The notes beneath the pieces were generated by a model. It was not told where the DNA came from. It saw only the letters and a program-made list of their open reading frames with translations, and searched no databases. Shown here in pieces: positions 22,106 through 33,100 of a stretch of DNA of 64,000 bases (positions within the stretch are counted from its first letter, which is position 1; the number at the start of each line of letters is the position of its first letter). The position numbers were made by a program, and so were the translations under genes. The stretch is taken from contig JAVHJL010000003.1 in NCBI GenBank assembly GCA_036971715.1, positions 558,001 through 622,000 of the forward strand. Direction: 5' to 3'. The stretch is from Arthrobotrys musiformis (taxonomy: Eukaryota; Ascomycota; Orbiliomycetes; Orbiliales; Orbiliaceae).

Positions 22106-23031
22106 GCGATTCTTTTGTACAGTAAATTCAAGTTTTTGTGATCTTCGGAATGTACTTTAGGAGCGATTTTGGAATGATATAAAGAGTTTGGGCTTCTTCA
22201 AATTATATATATCTATGACAGACCTTCGATTAATAACCTTCGTAGTTACTAGTACCGTGACAGATCGTTATATAGCCAATATCACGACCAGGGCCGTGGT
22301 ATTATAACTGAGCAATATTATCACCGAAAGTCCTATTGTTGCCCCTGTCAATAGTACGTAGGGCTAGCGGCTCGATTCATATAAACCTGAATCGAACATT
22401 AATATATATTGCTACATACATACGGTTTGCTCAAATGATTATAAAATAATCGCCGTTACGTTTAATTAACCTACCGTTAAAACTTCCCTTTGAAATACGC
22501 TGCCTTGTGTAGTATTTCGACCTTTATAATTAGAGAAGCCTCTAGATATATCTCCGACCCCAGCACACACGCAAGCTCAGAGGGTTTATACATAACGTTA
22601 GAGACTTCTGTAACAATTTCCTCCAAGAACCCCCTTTTATGATTATTTTAGAAAGAAAAAAGAGAAAAATAGTACCTTATTTTGCAACAATCAGAGCCCA
22701 CGCATGTCCATCATGCCCATCATGTGCAATTATCGTGAACGCGGTCCGTACCGGCACAGAGCCGCTGGATGCAGCTAGCCTAGCCGCGCGGTTTGCGTTG
22801 AGGGTGTGGTGTGGGGCGTGTTGGTTTGGTGGTGCTGGAAAGCTCTAGAATTGTTGCCGACACACAAAACTGGACGGCCTCTCAGCCTTCTTCTTCCTTC
22901 TGACCTCATCATCGATCCTCCATCTCATCCACCATCACAAAGAGACCATACAATCAAGCATCGACATCTCATTTCTGCCCTCTGGAATCCCTTCGCGTTT
23001 CATCAGTCACCGAAAGCATTACTATCACATA
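22106..23031. other. Intergenic; p23 promoter
   Basis: AT-rich 3' flank of pirin up to about 22680, then a GC-richer promoter and leader of the p23 gene. CTAGAA at about 22845 could be part of a weak heat-shock element, but it is not a clean nTTCnnGAAn array. Confidence 0.4.
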
Positions 23032-23930
23032 ATGGCTGCCTCAAGCACAACGTTCTTCCCAGAAGGTACGGTACCCCTCCACACCCCGCCTTCTTTGGCA
23101 TCGTATCTTAGCGAGCCAGAAACCCCGGCTAACTCTATAAATTTCTGTCGGATAACGTGCAGTCATCTGGGCCCAACGCTCCAGCCCCGCTGTCGCCGAA
23201 AAGAATACCCTCTACGTCACCATCCTACAGTCTGACGTCTCCAAGGACAATCTCAAGCTCGACCTAACCCCCACAACACTCACCTATAAGGGCGTCACAA
23301 ACAAGGGCAAGGAGTACAGTTTCAAGATCGACTTTTTCGAGGAGATCGATGTCGAGAACAGCAGACATATCCATACCGATAGAGCTACCGAGTGTATTAT
23401 TCGGAAAAAGGCCTTGAAGGAGGAGTTCTGGCCGAGATTGACCAAGGAGAAGGTTAAGCTGCATTGGTTGAAGACTGACTTCGATAAGGTTAGTTTCCGA
23501 CCCCATTCCGTTTAAACAAAGAAGGAGGGGTAATATAAAGGCTGGAATGCTGACTTTCGAACGCGTTTTTTCTTTGTAACAGTGGGTCGATGAGGATGAG
23601 CAAGATGGTCCAGCTCCTGAACCAGAGTATGATCCAAACATGATGTCACAATTCGGCGGTGGTGACGATGCCGGTGGATTCGGTGGCATTGATTTCTCCA
23701 AACTCGGAGGAGCCCAGGATCTCAGCGGTCTAGGCGGTCTGGGTGGCATGGGCGGCATGGGAATGCCAGGCATGCCCGGTATGGACATGTCCGGTGGTGG
23801 AGCTGGCCTCGAAGACGACAGCGACGACGACGATATGCCCGACCTCGAGGGTGAGGATAAGTCCAAGGCTGTCCCCAGCGAGCCTGTTGTGGGCGAGAAG
23901 AAGAAGTCGCCAATTGAGGAGCTTGATTAG
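23032..23930 (+). CDS. sba1: p23/Sba1 Hsp90 co-chaperone
   Basis: Three exons, join(23032..23065,23163..23488,23583..23930), 235 residues, all introns in phase. The CS domain runs from about residue 12 to 125, with strand order as in p23: VIWAQRSS, LYVTILQSDV, LKLDLTPTTLTYKG, YSFKIDFFEEI and RKKALKEEFWPRLTKEK. WLKTDFDKWVDEDE then matches the conserved p23 end of the domain. The tail is Gly/Met-rich (GLGGLGGMGGMGMPGMPGMD) and then acidic, and ends EELD. p23 binds the ATP-bound closed Hsp90 dimer and slows hydrolysis to stabilise client complexes. The Gly/Met repeat tail is longer than in yeast Sba1 but common in filamentous fungi. Confidence 0.93.
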
Positions 23931-24454
23931 ATGGATTTCTGATCCTATTTTTTTGTATTATCTTCTGGTCGGTCTTTCGCAAAATGCGATGACATAATTA
24001 CGCTGGAGGGAGAGGTTGATGCTTGACTTCGTCTCGTTATATCTTTTTCCAGGCGTAGTTGGCATACGATATATTTTGTGGCCTTCGTGCTTTTACCACT
24101 TGCTTCTGGGATGGGCATATCACAAAAGAACTAATTGATCTGGTTTATAATTGAACAAGACAAAAAGGATGGGAACTTGTGAGATCTATGGTTTTTGAAG
24201 ACTGGTGAATACATGCAAGTAACAAAACCAAATAACAAATCGGATATCATCGAATCAAGCACACATAAAAACACGTATAGACAGAGCTACCAAACAAAGA
24301 GAGCTCGCTGATAAGAGCACCCAGACATCTCCATCCAAACCACTAAAAAAAAAAAAAAAAAACAGAAGAGAAGGAAAAGGCCCTAAATGCAATCATTACC
24401 TATGTATTATTAGTCATTACAGCCACCACCCATAAAAAACATGGTGGGTTTTGA
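23931..24454. other. Spacer between convergent p23 and vps24 genes
   Basis: Shared 3' flanks. Contains an A18 homopolymer at about 24345-24362, just downstream of vps24. Nothing else seen. Confidence 0.5.
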
Positions 24455-25207
24455 TCAGCTTCTCAGCTGCTCCAGCCGATTCCTCATCTCGTCCAAATCC
24501 ACCTCTTCTTCCGCCACCGGCTCCTCGCCAACTGGTACTGCCGGCATATCCACCGGTACCGATGATTCCGCAAACTTATCACCCACGATCTCCGCAATAA
24601 CCTTATCCACCTCTTCTTCGGCCTCTTCGTCTTCGAACTCCTCTTCAACCGGGACCATATCATCCGTCATCTCGGATATAATCTCCGCCGCCGTCAAAGC
24701 CTTCGTAAGCTCCTGCATCGTCCCCGTCAACTCCGGTAACCGTACCAGGGCATTCACATTCTTCATAACATCCGTCGAAGCCTTCATGGAACCCTGAATC
24801 TTCCGTACTGCAAATGCCTCACGAACCTGCATCCCCACCGACTCCAGCTGTGCTTTGGAGGTGTTCAGCCGTGTATTCTGTTTTCGGATCCTAACCAGTT
24901 CTCGAGCGAGGAGTCGGATTTCGAGCTGTGAGTTTTTGGATAAGGTTTTGTTCGTGGAGGAGGTACGGTTTGATGCGGCTTTGATTTGGGATTTTGTCTT
25001 GTTTTCGAGGGTTTTTAGGGTGTTTATTTGGCGGTCGAGATGGCGGGCGTTCTGGCGGATTAGGGAGTTACATTTTCGTTGCTGTAAAGAGAGAGGAAGT
25101 TAGTATTAGGCCTATTCCGAGGTGTGATATGTATCCAAAGAAGAAGGGAGGTTGGGTACCTGTTCGGCAGGATCAGGGCCCCAGATGAAGCTCTTTATTG
25201 TCTGCAT
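24455..25207 (-). CDS. vps24: ESCRT-III subunit Vps24 (CHMP3)
   Basis: Two exons, complement(join(24455..25081,25160..25207)), 224 residues; the first exon is only 16 codons (MQTIKSFIWGPDPAEQ). The Snf7-fold helices are basic at the N-terminus (RKCNSLIRQNARHLDRQINTLK). A family signature follows (QGSMKASTDVMKNVNALVRLPEL, then TMQELTKALTAAEIISEM). The acidic C-terminus closes with a MIM1 motif, LDEMRNRLEQLRS, the Vps4 MIT-binding helix. Vps24 caps Snf7 filaments with Vps2 on endosomes for multivesicular body sorting and membrane scission. Length is normal for the family. The gene is convergent with p23 at its 3' end. Confidence 0.93.
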
Positions 25208-27645
25208 CCTTCCAAGAACCTATTTATAGAGATATCGAGCACTGGGATCCGGATCTCGGGGATGCAGAGCAAGATAATACAGATGCCGAAGCTCCACGAA
25301 GAGGAAATTAAAGCTTAGGTCCCTTGCGTATATGCTTCTCTAGCTACCAGTGGCGTTTTGAGGGGGGTCTTATGAGGCTCCGGCGATGGGTCGGTCTGTG
25401 GCTTGGAGAGGTGATGAAGGGCTGTTGGTCTTGAGGCGGGTTGGAACGAAGGTCGGTTTGGTTTGGATGTCAGTTGCGCGTCCCAAAACGGCAGGCTGTT
25501 CCTTGGCGCCAACGCCCAAAATCCAACAGCATCTCAAACCCTTTGACAACAGCGTTCGCGTTCTGGTAACGTTATAACATAACACTATATCTAAACATTG
25601 CGACGATGTCACGAATATTTATATACTAAGTATTAATGGGTGGTGAGGTGGCTAATAAAATACTTGTGGCCAGGTATAAATATTGGGGCTAAAAAACCAT
25701 TACGTTGGGCTGAAGTTAGCTGAACTTGCCCTACTCGTAGGCGTATGTATGGTGGTTTATGGCACTCAAAGGGGAGATACGATGAAGAGAGACAGGATGG
25801 GTAAATCTATTAATATCGATTACCTGCAGATTCGGGAGAGATAAATTAATATTGAAATTTTGGATGGGCATATATATCTACAGGGTGTATCAAGCCCCAC
25901 AGAGAACAGGCTAGAATCTTTACCCCCACCATAGCTATGTATTTATCATCGGTACCTAAATCCATCCAATTATCTCAAGAATTTAGGTTGGCCAATTATA
26001 GAAGGGAATTGTCAGGGATCCAGGCGAACGCAAATTCCTCGGCTCGCCATGCATGGGACGAGATTTTGAACCTTTGCTCTACGTGTGGTACTCCCACGAG
26101 GCCGGGATAATATGTTAAATACGCGAGGCTTGTGAAAATAAGCATATACTCAATATACATAAATTCGTGCGTGTGTATAGTAGTAATTCTATATCACAGT
26201 ATGCCGCTCCTAAGCGTTCGAAGTCGTCCGGATAATCATATAACGGCTAGCGCCCGTGTAAACGAAATAAGTATATACTTCCGTCCAACGTTAACACTTG
26301 CTAGCTATTACAAGTATATCAAGTTCTAACACTAGAAAAATATTTCGTCTCAACTATGCCAGCTTGGCCTCCAAGTTTAATTGATACTATTAAGCATGTT
26401 GTCGGAAGCACATATACCCCACTCGAGCCCCAGGAGAAATCAACCCGGACCAATCGACATCCGAGAGAGGACGTAAGCTCCCACACAATAGTCCTCAAAA
26501 TATAGAATTCGTTAAAGAAGTATAAAGGTGCATGCGTCGCGCAATAGCCGAGAGGTTGACGAAAGTATCCACCCGATGCCGCAACCTCTTTTAGTGAATA
26601 TACGGAAAGGATGGCATGATGTGGGAGGGCTTAATATGTTGAGGCTGGCCGTTTTCTCTATCAATTACATCTTTTGTACGTGCGTATATGCCAATGGTAA
26701 GCGGTATAACCCCTCATGCTTTATGCACGCCAGACGCAGCTAAAGTACTAGCGTGGAATAACCCTACTAGCTTTCGAGTTGTTGTCGAACTTGCAACTCA
26801 ATCCAACTCTTCAACGCCCTGCCAGATCAACCGTATTAATATTATCTCTTTACAGCATGGCCGACCGTTGGGTTTTGGCCGTTTTATGTAAATGTACGAT
26901 CGACCTTTCCCCAATGTAGATTAAAGGGCTCCATGAGCAATATGGCGAGATTTTTGTGAGGCTAGACGTTGGGCCCCGAATGCTCTGGTGTGCAGTAGTG
27001 GGGCTTTTTTTCCCCTCTTGCTAGGCGAGGGCCTGGCTAATGGGTAGGGGTTGTTTTCCCGACTGCTCTGGCTTGCAGGTGCATGCGACCACATAAGGCC
27101 AGCCGTTTTGTGACCCCTGCCACAACAGCCCACCGATACCCCATTTCGGTAACACGCAGCTCTCCATGGTTCTAAGAATCTAACCCAAACGTAGGGATTT
27201 CGTGATATTTGGTATTAGCGGCTTCGGAATTTGCGGTTTGTAAGGCGGAATCGCATTGCAGATTGGTCAATTAATTGGGTATATTTGCAAGTTCCTCTAT
27301 GCATCTAAACCGCAGTACCATGTAGGACGTATGCATGCCCCGCTTTTTCAGCCCACTACGTAATTCGTTAGCTTCACCATCCTTAGGATTGACAGAGATG
27401 AAGTCGATAGTTAGCTATCTCTATCCATTGAACGTACGTTCCACAGTGAAAATGCGAGCTTGGAGTAGGTATATAAAGAGACAAGTTTCGCCTCCTCAGT
27501 GGAAAGTCTTTCTCATACCACCATCTGCAGAAATAACATTATACCTTTCGAGCTCCATCTCACAATTACAATCGCATTCTATCCCGCGTATTATCGATTA
27601 TCTAAAATTTTATTTAAATTATTTATTATTTATATATAATCCAAA
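25208..27645. other. Gene-free accessory stretch
   Basis: About 2.4 kb, AT-rich for the most part. Short frames at 25315-25610 and 26921-27133 have no domain or splicing support. The last 200 bases are the promoter of the tandem-repeat protein gene. Confidence 0.5.
27470..27477 (+). promoter_or_regulatory. TATA box of the tandem-repeat protein gene
   Basis: TATATAAA, 169 bases before the ATG at 27646. Fits a core promoter with a leader of about 130 nt. Confidence 0.4.
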
Positions 27646-28597
27646 ATGACTTTTGCCGGCGTTGTCGATCAGATCCTCGACGAATATTACCCATGGGCCA
27701 AACCACACGGCCAGAACTCCTGGGATAAGGACTCTTTGGGGCAACCTGCTCCTGGAGATACACTGGGACAGCCAGCTCCTGGTGATACATTGGGACAGCC
27801 CGCTCCCGACGGCACATTGGGACAGCCCGCTCCGGAAGGTACACTAGTACCTCCTACTGACGGTAACCTCGGGCAGCCCGCACCTACGGGCCAGCTGGGT
27901 CAGCCATTGCCACCATTAGGTTAGCATTCTCATAGCTTGATCATGATCATGCGAGTTCATACCCTTAAGTTGTACGTAGAAGTTGACTAATTATAACGTA
28001 TCTCTGCGAATAGAAGCCCCACTACCCCCAGCACCCAAGGCGGAAACATCAAATTCAGAAAAGCCACAGGGAAGTTTCAATACTTTCGGCGTGCCAGTCA
28101 GCAATGTCCGAGCTCTCCCAGACGACCTCAACAAGATCACTATCGTTTTGGACGCCACCGTCACCCCGCACGATACCCCCCAATATACCGCCATAAACTT
28201 CATGACTTCGCTAAGCGACGAGCCAGGAACATACCTCGAGAGCTATATCATCCACGTCCGTTTCCAGGGCTACGATGAGCCCATTCACTTCACCCAGAAG
28301 ATTCTGAAAAAGTGGACAGATAACGCTAGCGTTACCAATTTTACGTTGAAGGATGCTACTTACAACTACGATTCCCACGGGACTCGTAAAATCAGAATTG
28401 TGGTTAGCCACGTCTTGGAGGAGGGCGGAGACACTTATATCTTCTCGTTCTTGAGCGAGGACGGTCAATGGTTGAACCATAAGTTCCAGCCGGGGTACAA
28501 GATCGACCACATCTACCGTTATGGCCCGAAGCATGCGGGTGATGCTGCTTTGGATAACGATTTGACTGTTACTCCTATTCCACTTTTCAGAGTGTAA
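27646..28597 (+). CDS. Unknown protein with LGQPAPxxT nonapeptide repeats
   Basis: Two exons, join(27646..27919,28014..28597), 285 residues, with a 94-nt GTTAGC...AATAG intron in phase 1. Residues 1-30 (MTFAGVVDQILDEYYPWAKP...) lack a signal peptide. Residues 31-91 are six to seven 9-residue units (LGQPAPGDT, LGQPAPDGT, LGQPAPEGT, LGQPAPTGQ), encoded by 27-bp DNA repeats. The C-terminal domain (about 110-285) is mixed alpha/beta with many beta strands (KITIVLDATV, SYIIHVRFQGYD, KIRIVVSHVLEEGGD, YIFSFLSEDGQW) and resembles a single globular fold I cannot name. Probably cytosolic. Repeat number may vary between strains. Confidence 0.72.
27736..27919 (+). repeat. 27-bp coding tandem repeat
   Basis: Four units of exactly 27 bp at 27736-27843 each encode LGQPAP plus three residues. 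After one diverged stretch (LVPPTDGN) two more units follow. Third-position differences are present, so the array is not a very recent expansion. Confidence 0.8.
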
Positions 28598-29148
28598 ACG
28601 GTTGTTTTATCGTGGACTTTCGATACAAGAGATTGACAATCGTGCGATGTGCGATTTTCTCGCCGGAGAGTTTTAGGGTATAAATTGTCGGGCGTTGATA
28701 AGCAAATTTTGCAAAATGTATCAAATGTTTTGGATATAATATATATTTATAGTTTCAAGCGATCGCGTAATTTACTTTCAAAACGATGAAAATTATTTGA
28801 TCCACTGCCATTAACATCCCCGTACATTGATAAATCTAGACTACAACGTTTTGACCGCCAAAATGCAAAGTGAAGAAGATACCGATAAACTCCCCGTCAA
28901 CACCAAGCTCAAGAACCACTGTAAAAGCATTAATGTAAAGCAGTATGGTAATCAAATTATAACATGCTTTGGAACACCGCAAATCTACTTCTGGGGATAG
29001 AAAAAAAAAAAAAGGGAACTCCGAAAGGTGTAACTTTAAAGTTGAAAAACGAACATGACGATGTAGCGTAGTGGTCTAGTTGGGATACAAGACAAGGTCT
29101 GGTATAGGTCCCGTAGATGAAACAAGAAATAAGGAGAGGAATGCTCAA
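28598..29148. other. Spacer between convergent genes
   Basis: 3' flanks of the repeat protein and of the F-box gene. Contains an A13 run at about 29001 and a tRNA-like box A fragment (TAGTGGTCTAGTTGG) at about 29070-29084 without a matching box B. Confidence 0.4.
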
Positions 29149-30177
29149 CTATGTGAATCCGTAATTGGTGCCCCGGAGGACAACAACGGGTCGGTGCGGT
29201 GCATAGTCCCCAAATCGTATGAGCTCTTTGAAAACCTTTGTCCCTTCTCGCCCCTCATACTCCAAGTGTTGAGTGTAGTCCTCTTGTTCCCAAGCGTCTT
29301 CGACAGTATCATCATCAAGCGGTCTGAATCCCCGTCGAGCTAATGCCTGCGATCGATCCCTTATGACGCTTTTGACTCGTTTTCGATCTTCCCGTCGTTT
29401 TGATTCTTCCATATCTTTTCTTGCGGCTTCTTGGATCATGACCTCCCTTGAATTGGTTTTGTAGTCGAGAATGAAGAGTATGTATGCTTTAGTCTCGCCG
29501 TTCGCATGTTTTGGGACGACCCCATCGGGATTGTAATCGTAAGCATCTGACTTGGTTACGTTCCAAAGACTCAATCCCAACTGTGTCATCATCTCAAAAA
29601 GTTTGTTACGATCGTTTAGAGCAATGCCGGTAGTGATAGCTTGAGCTTCCCCGTCGTAATTGTAGATCCGGGGCACCCAGTTTTTTGTATATTTTTGGTA
29701 CGTTATCAATTCCAATTCAGGGCGTAGGAGTTGGATGTGGTCGCAAATGCCGCGGAAGGATCCTAATAGATCCCTAATTTTCGTGATAAGGTGCAGGCGG
29801 GTGGCTACCGGCCCTCCAGCCATTGGCGTCTCCATGATTACATCATCTTCAATTGATTTTACGCTTACAGCGTCCAACTTTCGCCAATATACTTGGAGCA
29901 CGTCCAAGGCCATTGGAGTGAGGGCACAGAAGGGGTCTGGAAGCGGTTGCATGGTAGGTGAAATTTTGTCCGGGAGCCATATGCCGGTTCTTGTGTAATT
30001 TTTCAGGAGCGGCGTGCTTTCGATCAGCTCTTTCCAGTGCCTGCAAACCTGCCTACATTTTGTCTGGACAGTGATTGGGGGGAGCTGAAGCAAAACAGCT
30101 TCGAGAAGCTCAGGAAGCCGGAAAACATCCCTTTCTAAATGCAAGTCTGGGAGCGGGGGAGAGTCGATGTGAGCCAT
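29149..30177 (-). CDS. F-box domain protein
   Basis: Single exon, 342 residues. Residues 16-60 form a typical fungal F-box (VFRLPELLEAVLLQLPPITV, QTKCRQVCRHWKELIESTPLL), which would bind Skp1 in an SCF ubiquitin ligase. The following region begins with the motif GIWLPDKISPTMQPLPDP. Near residues 260-290 a Lys/Arg/Glu-rich helix (DMEESKRREDRKRVKSVIRD) may be coiled. The substrate cannot be inferred. Such orphan F-box genes are numerous in filamentous ascomycetes. The ATG is the first in the frame. Confidence 0.8.
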   Translation of the reverse strand: MAHIDSPPLPDLHLERDVFRLPELLEAVLLQLPPITVQTKCRQVCRHWKELIESTPLLKNYTRTGIWLPDKISPTMQPLPDPFCALTPMALDVLQVYWRKLDAVSVKSIEDDVIMETPMAGGPVATRLHLITKIRDLLGSFRGICDHIQLLRPELELITYQKYTKNWVPRIYNYDGEAQAITTGIALNDRNKLFEMMTQLGLSLWNVTKSDAYDYNPDGVVPKHANGETKAYILFILDYKTNSREVMIQEAARKDMEESKRREDRKRVKSVIRDRSQALARRGFRPLDDDTVEDAWEQEDYTQHLEYEGREGTKVFKELIRFGDYAPHRPVVVLRGTNYGFT

Positions 30178-33100
30178 GATTGAGAAAATTGCAATGTAGT
30201 CTAGTATGTATACGTGTAATGATGGAGGTTGTAGTTTGTAAGTGGGTTGAAAGGCAGATCGATGGTCTGGCCATGGCGCGAGTATTTAAAAAAAAAGGGC
30301 CTTGGAGCGCTCGAGCTGAGCTCCTAGGCGCAGTTGTCGCAAATATCGAGCTAAGCTGGCAAAGGAGCGACAGGTCATGTCGTACGTCAGTCGACTTCGG
30401 TCAATCCTTGCCAAGTCGGGACAATCTGCGACCAGATCGGTGACCCGATTCGTCAATACCACACAGCAACGCGAATAATAGATCGGGTAGTCTGTCTCTG
30501 AAACTCGATATGACTTGGCCGATCGGAAGAAATCGCGCTAAAGAGCCATTTGATCTTTGAAAGAGCAAAATTAAATTCCTAGACGAGCATTAAAAAGCTG
30601 AGCCGACTAGTGCCCGGGAAAAGCGGGTCGAAAACAAAAATAGCCGGCCAATGGCCAAAAGCAGTCTACGTCAGTGCAGTGACAACTCACCCGGCCGGCT
30701 TCGTTCTACCAATACAAACACACATATCTAAGTTAGGCACTGGACTTTTTTTGTCGGAGTCGAACCTGGTATAAAAACTGGTCTCGAGGCCAGGCGGTGT
30801 ACCTGTTGCCTCAAAGCCAGATCAAAGTCGACATCGTAATAAACCCTAGAGTCCACGACTAAGCCAGCATTCATAGCGACGAGACTACAAAAGCCTGCGT
30901 TAAGGTAGCTTTTGGATATGTAGAACTGGTCGGTATCTAGTTTTCGGTATATAACCTTCAGCCTGCTCCAATCTACGGGATAATTTATATGGGACCGACG
31001 CTGTAGCTTCAATTAATTCTATATGGGATCAGATACTTCCCCCCCTGCCGGATCCGGTGATCTGCAATATGGGGCGGTGATATATAACAAGAGCTCACAG
31101 AATCTGATTTTATGTTATTTTTCTCGAACAAGCTAGTTCCATTTTGACCTAAGTTCCTGGTGTCATCCCAAAATTATCCGACCGTCCTAGATAAATTCGC
31201 ATACTGAGGGACGGCAGCACCATCTACCTGAATATTGTGGGCTTGGGCTTCGTACCAGTACACATATCGTGGCCCTTGTAATACCGTATCCGCAAAGATA
31301 AGCTCCGAGAATATGTGGGCTTAAGAAAAGAGAGCCAACAAAATGCTAAACGTACAATCACGACTGTGTCTGAGATGTTTCTGGTGTTAGCGATATCGAT
31401 GCGCTTCGGATTTCAATTAATTGTGAGAAGCTCGTTCTTCATATTTCGAAATATAATATATTGGCCGGACAACAAGCATCTTGGCTATAAGTAACCCCCC
31501 AAGTTAAGAGGTATTAGATCGTTTAGCTTAGCAGCATAGTCTCGACGCCGCATATATGTCAGCATTCATAGCTGTCTAGCAGGGATCTAGGAGCTAGCAG
31601 TTTGTAATTGTATTTTTCATGCAACACAGTCTTCTCCAGATACTATTACATGGCCTCACAGGTCTGTTCAAACCATGGTTTGAGAACGAAAAAAGAGTCC
31701 GAAATTAGAGTTATTAAGGCTGAATCTTGCCTCTGTCATCTCGGCATATGTGTACACATGCGAATGTGTCTTGAGAGCGAGCCTAAAGGCGCCCAAGTAA
31801 GCCCAGATGGTTATTGAGGCCAACTAAAATGAATACTTACCCTACACTAAGTTACTACGAGCTCCGCGGCTAATGCGGCATACAATAATGCGGCAGTAAT
31901 TACTGACGTTCGAACTATAGAAAGACAAGGGCTCGATAAGCTCGACCGTCGAATGTTAATGGCCTACTAACCTGTCCACAGGACCACAAGGGCCTTATCA
32001 TGAATAGAAAGGACCAACTGATATCATCGGGCGGAAACTCACGAAATCTCTTATCAAGCTTATGGATAAGCTTATAGGTCTTCGGAGTATTCCGTCCTAC
32101 TCAGACATACCTCTCCTCTAGGCTAGCTAGATCTACGAATAGGTTATCAGGCTAGGTCGTTTCCTTCACCTGATTAGCGCTATAGTTCGATTGGTTAATT
32201 AACTTGCACCAATAGGATATTATAATAAAATCCATGAACCAAACCTCACCAATCGCCAACAAAGCCAGGAAGCCCTGGCCAAAATATCTTTAAAAAAAAC
32301 ACCTCCCAACCACTGATTAAACCGAACACCCCCAGAAGTCCCATGCACGAGCAAGTAACCAACCATCCAACCCCTCGGCTGTATTAGGCTGTAATCATTT
32401 CCGGAAATTCGTCCGTTTTATTTCTCGCTTCGCTCCCGAGAACGGGGTGAAAAGGCAAAATCCAATAGGGTTATTTGGTATTTGCAGAGGCCACTCCCAG
32501 GTTTACTTTTCACAAGCAAGAGCGTGGTTGTGGGGAAAGATTATTAACAATTACGTGATAGCTTCGGGTTGGGACCAGTTAAATATTCCTGTGGATTTGG
32601 AAAGCAGCCGGCCGACAATCCTTCATTAAACATCTGAAGAAGGTTTTCTTCGTTTTTGTTTCTTTGTTTCTGGCGATCACATCAGCTTAATTACCCAAAA
32701 GCACAGAAGAGAGTAGTGGAACTCTGAGTTCCTAGCAAGATCGGCTTTCGCTTCCACGGGAGTTTCACCTTGATAGTTGCGAAACTGAAGCCCTTTTAGA
32801 CTTCGTATTGGAGGCTTCCATGACTTCAGATATCTCTTTCTTCAAAAAGGGCTGAAGAATCCCCAATTGGATTCCCCCCAAACCTCGCAACTTGATTTCT
32901 TTACAAAAACTAGCTATGTATCCCCTTGTTCACTATCATGTAGATGATTAATGATTACAGGCATTATATGTCGGTAATATCAAAGCTTAAGACATTTGAC
33001 ACCTGGTAAACCATGTTGGTCCATAAGGCAGCCAGAATACCAAGACTTTTGGTTGCATGCACCCCACCCTTCCCCTCGCCACACGGGACCCACTCTGGTG

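Noticed and set aside
26921..27133. 70-codon GC-rich minus frame
   Set aside because: Arg/Ser/Pro-rich translation without start context or neighbours; likely spurious.
30735..30830. tRNA on the minus strand (GGTTCGACTCC box B)
   Set aside because: Box B-like string present, but the T stem and acceptor stem do not pair; no cloverleaf.
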